A DNA stretch of 62,696 bases from Rhodobacter sp. CACIA14H1 (GTDB lineage Bacteria; Pseudomonadota; Alphaproteobacteria; Rhodobacterales; Rhodobacteraceae): NCBI GenBank assembly GCA_000500915.1, contig AYNO01000002.1, forward strand, positions 1 to 62,696. Direction: 5' to 3'. The notes beneath the pieces were generated by a model that was not told the DNA's origin, ran no database searches, and saw nothing but the letters and a program-made list of their open reading frames with translations. Made by a program: the position numbers and the translations under genes. This document shows positions 8,731 to 15,264 of this stretch, in pieces. How positions within the stretch are numbered: position 1 is the stretch's first letter; each line of letters opens with the position of its first letter.

Positions 8731-9515
8731 TCCTCGAAGAACCGCCGCAACTGCGCGGCATCCGTGCTGGCCGTGACGCGATCCATGACGATCCGCCCGC
8801 CCTGCAATCCCAGTATCCGGTCCGAAAATTCCAGCGTGTGTTCCATCCGGTGCGAGATGAACAGAAGGGTCAACCCGTCCTCCCTCGCCAGCCCGGACAG
8901 AAGGCGCATCACCTCTTCCCCCGATTGCGGATCAAGGCTCGCATCCGGCTCGTCCGCCAGAACGATGGCGGGCCGCTGCATCAGCACCCGCGCGATGGCG
9001 ACCCGCTGTTGCTGCCCGCCCGACAGGCTGTCCACCCGTTGCAGCGCCTTGGCCGCCAGCCCCACGCGGGCAAGACAGGCCATCGCCTCCTCCCGCACCG
9101 CCGCAGGGGCCAGCGACTGGAACCACGCGCGGGGGCCGCCCATGCGTGCCTGCACCCCATGCACGACATTCGACAGGGCCGACAGGCGCGGCACCAGATT
9201 GTGCTTCTGCCAGACCACCCCCACCTGCGACCGGAACCGCCGCAGGTCGCGGGCGCCAAGGCCCGCCACATCCTGCCCCAGCATCTCCACCCGCCCGGCC
9301 GAAGGTTCGACCAGCCGGATCAGGCATTTCAGCGCGGTCGATTTCCCCGACCCGTTCGCCCCTATCAGCGCCGTCGCCACACCGGCAGGGACCGCGAAAT
9401 CCAGCCCCCGCAGCACGGGGTTGCCGTTGAAATCCTTGGCCAGACCCGAAACGGACACCACGGGGCCTGCCATCGCAGAACCCGTGACGACCACTTGCCG
9501 AAGCGGCGCGTTCAT
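8727..9515 (-). CDS. phnC: PhnC, phosphonate ABC transporter ATP-binding protein
   Basis: ATPase of the phosphonate importer, 262 aa. Seen: Walker A GANGSGKST at about residues 52-60, Q-loop VWQKHNLVPRLS (typical of PhnC), signature LSGGQQQRVAIAR, Walker B IVLADEPDASLD and the H-loop ISHRMEHTLEFSD. The D-loop region reads EPDASLD where most PhnC have EPVASLD or EPIASLD. It lies 4 bp after phnD and overlaps phnE. Confidence 0.95.
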   Translation of the reverse strand: MNAPLRQVVVTGSAMAGPVVSVSGLAKDFNGNPVLRGLDFAVPAGVATALIGANGSGKSTALKCLIRLVEPSAGRVEMLGQDVAGLGARDLRRFRSQVGVVWQKHNLVPRLSALSNVVHGVQARMGGPRAWFQSLAPAAVREEAMACLARVGLAAKALQRVDSLSGGQQQRVAIARVLMQRPAIVLADEPDASLDPQSGEEVMRLLSGLAREDGLTLLFISHRMEHTLEFSDRILGLQGGRIVMDRVTASTDAAQLRRFFEE

Positions 9516-9519
9516 CGGC

Positions 9520-10386
9520 TCACTCGCCGACGAACTGGGTGAACTCGGTCACGCCGACATTTTCGAACATCCTGCGGACGCCGTCATAGTCGGCATCGGT
9601 GACCGTCGCGTTGAAGCTGCCGCCGACATACTTCTCGTTCTCTTCCGTGGTCGTGATCGCCGCCAGAAGCGCATCCCCATGCTCGGCAAAGGTCTTGCGT
9701 ACGGCATCCACCACCTCGGCAGGCACCTTGGCCGACGCCAGCAGCACGTCATTCGGCAGCTCGTCGCCCTTCACCAGAACCCGCAGCTCGTGGTCCGGGA
9801 ACTTCTCGGTGATCTGGTCGATATGCGTCCGGTTCAGACCGATCGCCGCGATCTCGCCCTTGATCAGGGCCTCCATCGCGATGTTGCGCTTCAGGAAGAC
9901 CGGCTCGTAATCCTGCGCATAGACCAGTCCACCCTCGGCCAGGATCGTCGCGGGCGACAGGTGCTGCGAGGTGGACCCGATCTCGCCGAACGAGATCATC
10001 TGCCCCTTCAGGTCTGCCACCGTCTGATAGGGCGACGAGTCGAGGACCACGACGTTCGAGAAATAGTCGGGCCGGTTCCATGTCACCACCGGCTGCGCAT
10101 CCAGACGTGCGTTGAACACGACATATTCCGCCGGGCCTGTCAGCACGAAGTCCACCTGATCCGCCGCCATCGCCTCCACCGCCACGGTGCGGCCCGAGAC
10201 GGGGAAGAACTCGACGGTCAGCCCCGACGCCTTCTCGAACGCGTCCTTGAACGGGCCCATCTCGCGCTGGACGGCTTCCATCCCGTCGATATCGGTGACG
10301 GCGAAACGGATCGTCTCGGCCGCCACGGCAGTCTGCGCGGAAAGCGCGGCAAGGACAAAGGCCCCGGCCTTCAGAAACATGGTCAT
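9520..10386 (-). CDS. phnD: PhnD, periplasmic phosphonate-binding protein
   Basis: Solute-binding protein (288 aa) delivering phosphonates to PhnCE. Seen: a signal peptide (MTMFLKAGAFVLAALSAQTAVAA, cleaved near residue 23; given here for position only), then the PhnD pattern ETIRFAVTDIDG, VDFVLTGPAEYVV and FGEIGSTSQHL. A GGGGGA ribosome-binding sequence lies 6 bases before the ATG at 10386; an ATG two codons later is possible. It is the first gene of the leftward operon and follows a double Pho box at 10436-10475. Confidence 0.95.
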   Translation of the reverse strand: MTMFLKAGAFVLAALSAQTAVAAETIRFAVTDIDGMEAVQREMGPFKDAFEKASGLTVEFFPVSGRTVAVEAMAADQVDFVLTGPAEYVVFNARLDAQPVVTWNRPDYFSNVVVLDSSPYQTVADLKGQMISFGEIGSTSQHLSPATILAEGGLVYAQDYEPVFLKRNIAMEALIKGEIAAIGLNRTHIDQITEKFPDHELRVLVKGDELPNDVLLASAKVPAEVVDAVRKTFAEHGDALLAAITTTEENEKYVGGSFNATVTDADYDGVRRMFENVGVTEFTQFVGE

Positions 10387-10435
10387 ATTCGGTCCCCCGG
10401 TGTGAAAAGGCTGGCCGAGGGTCTAGGCGGAACCG

Positions 10436-10475
10436 GTGACAGCCCGATGACCGGAACGCAAAACTTCGGTGACAA
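10436..10475 (-). promoter_or_regulatory. double Pho box upstream of phnD
   Basis: Read on the minus strand there are four 7-base half-sites with 4-base gaps: TTGTCAC, GTTTTGC, CGGTCAT and CTGTCAC. The 11-bp period and the TGTCA/GTCAT core match the PhoB-binding consensus (CTGTCAT, 4 bases, CTGTCAT); the second half-site is the weakest. The array ends 50 bp upstream of the phnD start, a normal place for an activator. This indicates phosphate-starvation induction of phnDCE and the accessory genes. Confidence 0.75.
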
Positions 10476-10597
10476 CGGAAACGGGCACAGGGCGGGGTGT
10501 CGCGTGTCCCGCAGGACCGGGCCGCAGGCGATGCAATGGCTTGCATCGCAGATCGCTTTGCCCTTTGCTGACCGGCGGCAGACAGGATGCAGGCTTC

Positions 10598-11503
10598 ATG
10601 GATCGAAGCGACCTCATTGCACGTGACCCGCGACTGTTGCGGTCGTTGCAGTATTTCGAAGCCGTTGCCCGTCTCGGCTCGGTCTCGGCCGCCGCGCAGG
10701 AAGCCGGCGTGTCGGCCAGCGCCGTCAGCCACCAGCTGCGAACCCTCACCGGCTATCTGGGCGAGGATCTGGTGATCAAGTCAGGGCGTGGCATCGTCCT
10801 GACGGATGCGGGGCACCGGCTCCATCAGGAAGTCGCAGACGTGTTCCATTCCCTCGGGGACATCCTCACCAGCATCCTCGGCGAACGGAAGACCTCTCTG
10901 CGGCTCGCGGTCTGCTCCAGCTTCGGCCCCTCGTGGCTGGCCGCCCGACTGCCCGATTTCCAGACCCGCCACCCGCAGATCGACATCGAGCTCCGGCTTT
11001 ACGCGCAAGACCCCGTGCAGACCGAAACCGTCGCCGATGCGATCGTGACGGCGGCCCCCGTCCACGCGGGTTTCGACTGCCTGACCCTGTTCGAAGAGAT
11101 GCTGGTCCCCGTCGTCCGGCCAATGTCACCCGGTCAGGACATGGCTTCCGCCGACCGCCTCATCACGACCGACGTGGCGCCGGGCGTTATCGGACAGGAC
11201 TGGATCGACTATGCGCGGCGGGTCGGCTGGCCCCAGACCGTATCGGCCCGGGACGGCTTCCTGCGCTGCACCCATTACGTCCTTGCGCTCTCGCTGGCAA
11301 AGGCGGGAATGGGGATGGCCTTGGTGCCGGACTTCCTTGCCGCACCCGCGCTTGCCTCGGGCGAACTGGTCCAGCCGAACGCCATGTCGATACCGTCAGG
11401 CCGCATCTACCGGCTATGCCACAAGACCATGCGCGCAAACGATCCGGCCTTGCGTGCGTTCGTCCGCTGGATGCGCGCGCAACGCGACCTTCCGGACTGT
11501 TGA
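10598..11503 (+). CDS. LysR-family transcriptional regulator
   Basis: A 301-residue LysR regulator. Seen: N-terminal helix-turn-helix LRSLQYFEAVARLGSVSAAAQEAG...SAVSHQLRTL, and an effector domain ending FVRWMRAQ, closest in style to GcvA-like members. The ATG at 10598 gives the usual LysR N-terminus (10 residues before the helix-turn-helix); no strong ribosome-binding site is seen. It is divergent from phnD across 211 bp holding the Pho box, so it could modulate the phn operon, but LysR proteins also often act on genes elsewhere. Target and effector unknown. Confidence 0.9.
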   Translation: MDRSDLIARDPRLLRSLQYFEAVARLGSVSAAAQEAGVSASAVSHQLRTLTGYLGEDLVIKSGRGIVLTDAGHRLHQEVADVFHSLGDILTSILGERKTSLRLAVCSSFGPSWLAARLPDFQTRHPQIDIELRLYAQDPVQTETVADAIVTAAPVHAGFDCLTLFEEMLVPVVRPMSPGQDMASADRLITTDVAPGVIGQDWIDYARRVGWPQTVSARDGFLRCTHYVLALSLAKAGMGMALVPDFLAAPALASGELVQPNAMSIPSGRIYRLCHKTMRANDPALRAFVRWMRAQRDLPDC

Positions 11504-11692
11504 GCGTTTCTCAGCAATCGCAGATTTTTCGCAATTGTCGTCCTTCCGGCATTCGCGTGAAAATGTGTTCATCGAGAGTGCCTTGGTGCATGTCGGCATG
11601 GCCCGCAACAGATTTCGCATAGCCTAATTCTTTGCATCAGGTCCCCCGCCCTCAGGCAACATCGCACCCGCCCCGGATCACGCGGAGTCGCC

Positions 11693-12235
11693 ATGCGCAT
11701 AACGGCAGGCCTTGTAATCACTACCTTCCTGGCCTTCTCGGCCACCACCACTGCGCCGATGGCCAATCCTGACGAAGAGGCCGTCGCAGGTGCGCTTGTC
11801 CTGCTCGGGATTGCCGCGCTGGCCCATAACGAACACCATTACCGCGAAGGTTACGCGCCGCAGAACACGGCACAGACCGCCGACTTCGAACGTGGCTACC
11901 GCGACGGGCTGCACGGCTACGACTATGACTCCGCCCATTCCAGCGTGGATTATGGCCACGGCTACGACGCCGGCCATGCGGAACGCGCAAACCGCCGCGT
12001 ATCGCAGCGTCAGGAAAGCGAAGGCCCGAACGTCCCGCCGATCGCGATGCAAGGCTGCGCCAAGACCGTCGCCACGAACTTCGGCGTCGGCACCCATGAC
12101 GTCCACATCACCCGCACGGTCCAGCGCGGCCCCAACGACTTCCTCGTCGAGGCCGCTGTCGGCCACGATTACATGACCTGCGTCATGGGCGATGGCGGCC
12201 AGGTCGTCGAAGTGACGGGCGGACGGATGCAATGA
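11693..12235 (+). CDS. secreted protein of unknown function
   Basis: A 180-residue protein with a signal peptide (hydrophobic residues 5-18, cleavage near APMA-N). After it come a hydrophobic stretch VAGALVLLGIAALAHNEHHY and a Gly/Tyr/Asp/His-rich part with repeated short units (ERGYRDG, HGYDYD, YGHGYDAGH). The C-terminal half (GCAKTVATNF, YMTCVM) has two cysteines that may form a disulphide. No catalytic motif recognised. Its stop overlaps a possible start at 12232 of the next gene, so the two are probably co-transcribed. Confidence 0.7.
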   Translation: MRITAGLVITTFLAFSATTTAPMANPDEEAVAGALVLLGIAALAHNEHHYREGYAPQNTAQTADFERGYRDGLHGYDYDSAHSSVDYGHGYDAGHAERANRRVSQRQESEGPNVPPIAMQGCAKTVATNFGVGTHDVHITRTVQRGPNDFLVEAAVGHDYMTCVMGDGGQVVEVTGGRMQ

Positions 12236-12336
12236 CCGTTTTCCGGGATGTGTCCACCTCGTTGCGTCCCGGCATCGAAGGCAGTTCCGGCGCACGCGCC
12301 GGGGCTGCCGTTTTTCCCAAACGACAGGATCCTGCG

Positions 12337-12645
12337 ATGAAACGCCTCGTGCTTTGCCTCTTTCCCTTGTTCCTCACCTCGCCTGCCCTTGCCATGACGA
12401 CACCGATCTTCGCGGCGGAATGTGCGGGCGGCGTGAATGCCGGTGGCTTCAACATCGACACGGACGGCAAGGGCGGGCTCTACATCGACGGCAAGAAGAC
12501 CAAGCTCAAACTCGTCAACGAGGATTACTGGGTCGGTGGCGACGGCAAGGTGACCGTTGACATCATGTCCGACGAGATGGGCCTGACCGTCAGCTATACC
12601 GGCAAGCATGGCGCGAACGGAATGTGCGTGATCGTCTCCGAATGA
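12337..12645 (+). CDS. small secreted protein of unknown function
   Basis: A 102-residue protein with a clear signal peptide (MKRLVLCLFPLFLTSPALAM). The mature part is Gly/Lys/Asp-rich with two cysteines (AECAG, GMCVI). The start at 12337 is chosen because it begins a good signal peptide with AGGA 7 bases upstream; an in-frame ATG at 12232 overlapping the previous stop would give a long atypical leader. The stop overlaps the start of the next gene in ATGA. Function unknown. Confidence 0.65.
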   Translation: MKRLVLCLFPLFLTSPALAMTTPIFAAECAGGVNAGGFNIDTDGKGGLYIDGKKTKLKLVNEDYWVGGDGKVTVDIMSDEMGLTVSYTGKHGANGMCVIVSE

Positions 12646-13679
12646 TGCGCTTCGCCCCGATCCTCCTGCTTGGCCTTGTGGCGATCGCGGCCCCCGGGAC
12701 CGCCCCCGCCCAGCAGACGACCGAGGTCCGCTTTGCCGCAGGGACAAGCGGCGCTTCGCTGGACGGCCGCATCACCGGGCGCGACTACCGCCTCTATACG
12801 CTGGGGGCCGAAGCAGGCCAGCGCATGTCGGTCCGGCTGACTTCGGACAACGATGCCGCCTATTTCAACCTCTACGCCCCCGGCAAAGGCCCGGGGGACG
12901 AGGCGTTGGCAATCGGCGAGACGACGCCCGAGGTGAATGCCTATGATGGCGTGCTGCCCCAGTCAGGTGTCTATACCGTATCCGTCTATCTCTATCGCAA
13001 CGCCGCCCGCGACGGCGAAACCGCTGATTACACGCTGGACATCGCCATCACGGGCGCGTCCGGCGCCACGGTCGAGGGCGACTTTGCCGACGGCCTGCAA
13101 GGCGGCCCCGACTTCTGGCGCGTGACCGCAAGCGGCGGGCTGAACCTGCGCAACGCCCCGTCGCGCGGCGCTCCGGTCATCACGCGGCTTCCGAACGGCC
13201 TGCAACTGCGCAATCTGGGCTGCCGCATGGCCGAAGGCGGGACATGGTGCAACGTGGCGACGCTGGCCGATCCGGGCTTCGAAGGCTGGGCCTCGGCGGA
13301 CTTCCTTGCCGAAGGCTCGGACGAGGTGGCGACGCAGCTTCCCGACCTCCAGCCGGTCGGACAGGCCGACGCCCTCGTCCCCGGCACGGATTACAACGCC
13401 ACGGGCAAGATCGAGTGCTACCCCGCCCCCGGCGCGGAAACGCAGAGCTGCGATTTCGGCGTGATCCGCGACGGCAACGGCACGGGAACCGTGACCGTGA
13501 CCCTGCCCGACGGGCGCAGCCGATCGATCTTCTACGACAGTGGCCGCCCCGTAAGCTTCGACAAGTCCGAAGCCGACGGCGACATCGCCTTCGAGGCCAG
13601 CAAGACCGGCGACGGTTACATGGTCTTCATCGGCCCCGCCAGTTTCGTCATTCCCGACGCCGTGATCTTCGGCGGCTGA
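12642..13679 (+). CDS. secreted protein with bacterial SH3 domain
   Basis: A 345-residue exported protein. Seen: signal peptide ending APAQ, an N-terminal beta-rich domain (about 25-135) resembling pre-peptidase/PPC domains (SLDGRITGRDYRLYTLG, SGVYTVSVYLY), a bacterial SH3 domain (about 160-225; GLNLRNAPSRGAPVITRLPNG, GWASADFL), and a C-terminal domain with a disulphide-capable pair (IECYPAPG, SCDFGV). SH3 domains of this kind bind peptidoglycan or peptides. Two ATG codons are adjacent (12642, 12645); the first overlaps the previous stop. Periplasmic or cell-envelope role inferred. Confidence 0.75.
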   Translation: MMRFAPILLLGLVAIAAPGTAPAQQTTEVRFAAGTSGASLDGRITGRDYRLYTLGAEAGQRMSVRLTSDNDAAYFNLYAPGKGPGDEALAIGETTPEVNAYDGVLPQSGVYTVSVYLYRNAARDGETADYTLDIAITGASGATVEGDFADGLQGGPDFWRVTASGGLNLRNAPSRGAPVITRLPNGLQLRNLGCRMAEGGTWCNVATLADPGFEGWASADFLAEGSDEVATQLPDLQPVGQADALVPGTDYNATGKIECYPAPGAETQSCDFGVIRDGNGTGTVTVTLPDGRSRSIFYDSGRPVSFDKSEADGDIAFEASKTGDGYMVFIGPASFVIPDAVIFGG

Positions 13680-13703
13680 CCACGCATGGAAAGGAGATTT
13701 CCC

Positions 13704-13988
13704 ATGACCGCACTGAAACTCGCCCCCATCGCCGCGCTGCTGGCACTCGCCGCCTGCGTGGAAGAGGGGGGCACCTCGGCAGCCATTCCCGGCCCTGCCG
13801 AACAGGCCTGCCTTGCGGCCGTGTCCAATACCACGAACAACGGCGACGTGGTCCTTCTCGGCTCCGAATTCTCGCAGGCCGGAACCTTCGTCCGCGTCGG
13901 CGTGGGGGCCGACCGTGCGCCGTGGAAATGCATCGCCTACAGCGACGGCACCACGGCGGGTGTCGAATACATGGGCATGAACGGCTGA
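13704..13988 (+). CDS. small lipoprotein
   Basis: A 94-residue protein with a type II signal peptide: TALKLAPIAALLALAAC, lipobox LAAC, Cys at 19. The mature part has GPAEQACLAAVSNTTNNGDV and ends APWKCIAYSDGTTAGVEYMG, a pattern seen in small envelope proteins of this bacterial group, often next to or fused with SH3 domains as here. The start at 13704 follows an AAAGGAG ribosome-binding sequence; a start at 13686 would place that sequence inside the gene. Function unknown. Confidence 0.75.
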   Translation: MTALKLAPIAALLALAACVEEGGTSAAIPGPAEQACLAAVSNTTNNGDVVLLGSEFSQAGTFVRVGVGADRAPWKCIAYSDGTTAGVEYMGMNG

Positions 13989-14013
13989 AGTCTGATATAA
14001 ACTGTTCTTAATA

Positions 14014-14041
14014 TGCCCCGCCGCATACGCGTTGCGGGGCA
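14014..14041. terminator. hairpin, possible terminator
   Basis: A perfect 8-bp stem, TGCCCCGC (14014-14021) with GCGGGGCA (14034-14041), loop of 12, follows the lipoprotein gene by 25 bp. There is no T-run, so it may be a rho-assisted stop, an RNA-processing hairpin or part of the leader of the next gene. Confidence 0.4.
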
Positions 14042-14088
14042 CAACTCACGACCTCCCCCACCGGAGGGTTACAAGTACGGAGAAAACC

Positions 14089-14700
14089 ATGATCAAGACC
14101 GGCGCCATCCTCCTTGCGCTTCTCGCCGCCCTTCCGGGCGCAGCACTCGCCGACGAAACAGACACAAGCGCTCCGGCCTTCCACCTCTCCTCTGCCGGAG
14201 CATCCTCCGACTGGACTGGCTTCTATGCCGGTCTGCAACTGGGCAACACTGATGCCGATTTGGTCTCCGCGAGCGGCGCGACGGTCGGCACTGACAGCGC
14301 AGGCAGCTATGGCGTCCACGCCGGCTACCTCCACGACCTCGGCCAATGGGTGGTCGGGGCAGAACTTGCGCAGGACCGCGTCGACCTCGTTTACACTATT
14401 CCGCTCGTCGGCGGCGCGACGCTTCCGATAGCGGAGGAGCACGGCATAACCCGCCTCAAGCTCAAGGCAGGCTACGACATGGGCTCCGTGCTCGCCTATG
14501 GCACGGTCGGCATCGCCGATATGGACCTCTCCGGTGTCCAATACAGAACCGGAAGCGTAGTCGGCTTAGGCGTCGCTTGGAAAACCACACCTAACTTCAT
14601 CACCGGTCTGGAACTTCTCAAACACGAATTCGAGGGAGTCCGGGTCGGCTCGACCATTCAAGCGACGACCGTCAACCTGCGCGTCTCATACAAGTTCTGA
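14089..14700 (+). CDS. outer-membrane beta-barrel protein
   Basis: A 203-residue outer-membrane protein of the OmpA-like/Omp25 beta-barrel type. Seen: signal peptide (MIKTGAILLALLAALPGAALA), then WTGFYAGLQLGN, the usual first strand of these small porin-like barrels, alternating hydrophobic strands (LGQWVVGAELA, VLAYGTVGIADM), and a C-terminal aromatic residue (LRVSYKF), the signal for barrel assembly. The ATG at 14089 has GGAG upstream. It is the last gene of the envelope-protein group. Confidence 0.85.
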   Translation: MIKTGAILLALLAALPGAALADETDTSAPAFHLSSAGASSDWTGFYAGLQLGNTDADLVSASGATVGTDSAGSYGVHAGYLHDLGQWVVGAELAQDRVDLVYTIPLVGGATLPIAEEHGITRLKLKAGYDMGSVLAYGTVGIADMDLSGVQYRTGSVVGLGVAWKTTPNFITGLELLKHEFEGVRVGSTIQATTVNLRVSYKF

Positions 14701-15137
14701 CGGGAACGGATCGCCCTCCTGTCCGTCCGGCGGCCGGCAGCACTTGCCTGCGCCTTCCAACTGCGGCCTCCATGCGATCCGCACTGACGCCCCGTCCTCC
14801 CTGGACCGCGCGCCCACTCGGACGCGCGGTCCAGATCGGTCTGCCAGTGCAGCAAGCACCGACCCCTTTGGTTTCGGCCAGTTCTTCCTTCCTCAACCTG
14901 CGTGGGATTGCCAACTCTCTGCGCGGCGGTCGGCTCAGGTGTCTGAACAACCCATCTACACGCCATTCCACATCGTCAGGCGAAGCCTTACGGCCGCGCG
15001 GAGGAAACCCGCATGCTCCATAGCGGAATCTGCACCCCCCGCGTGCCAACGGGACGTCCTATGAGGGGAAATCATTGACTGCCCTATAAACGGTCGGCCC
15101 CGCCTACCGTCTCACGCACGCAAGTTTTAGGAATTGT
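14701..15137. other. gene-free region between omp gene and tRNA-Met
   Basis: 437 bp without a convincing gene. Open frames exist on both strands (for example 14672-15049 minus and 14744-15064 plus) but have no recognisable domains, poor starts and compositions typical of chance frames in GC-rich DNA. It contains a strong hairpin at 14801-14834 (separate entry). No integrase or attachment-site duplication was seen near the tRNA. Confidence 0.6.
14801..14834. repeat. perfect 12-bp inverted repeat (hairpin)
   Basis: CTGGACCGCGCG at 14801-14812 pairs perfectly with 14823-14834 across a 10-base loop. It lies 100 bp after the outer-membrane protein gene. No T-run follows on either strand, so a classic terminator is unlikely. 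Confidence 0.8.
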
Positions 15138-15214
15138 TGGTGGCGAGGGGGGGACTCGAACCCCCGACCCCATGATTATGAGTCATGTGCTCTAACCAGC
15201 TGAGCTACCTAGCC
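15138..15214 (-). tRNA. tRNA-Met (anticodon CAT)
   Basis: A 77-base tRNA gene including an encoded CCA (TGG at 15138-15140 on the plus strand). Seen on the minus strand: GGCTAGG acceptor 5' side, D-arm AGCTCAGCTGGTTAGAGCA, anticodon loop CTCATAA with CAT, T-arm GGGGGTTCGAGTCCCCC. This matches elongator tRNA-Met. The acceptor stem has one mismatch (U4 opposite C69). A tRNA-Ile with lysidine-modified CAT cannot be formally excluded, but the body is Met-like. Confidence 0.93.
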
Positions 15215-15264
15215 ACTGCCGCGCTGCCTACAGACTCGCCCCCGTGGCGTCAAGACATGTTCCG

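Noticed and set aside
14672-15064. Small frames on both strands between the outer-membrane gene and tRNA-Met
   Set aside because: No family pattern, no ribosome-binding site and no export signal; composition like chance frames.
15138-15214. tRNA-Met as a genomic-island attachment site
   Set aside because: No integrase, no direct repeat of the tRNA end and no foreign gene content nearby.
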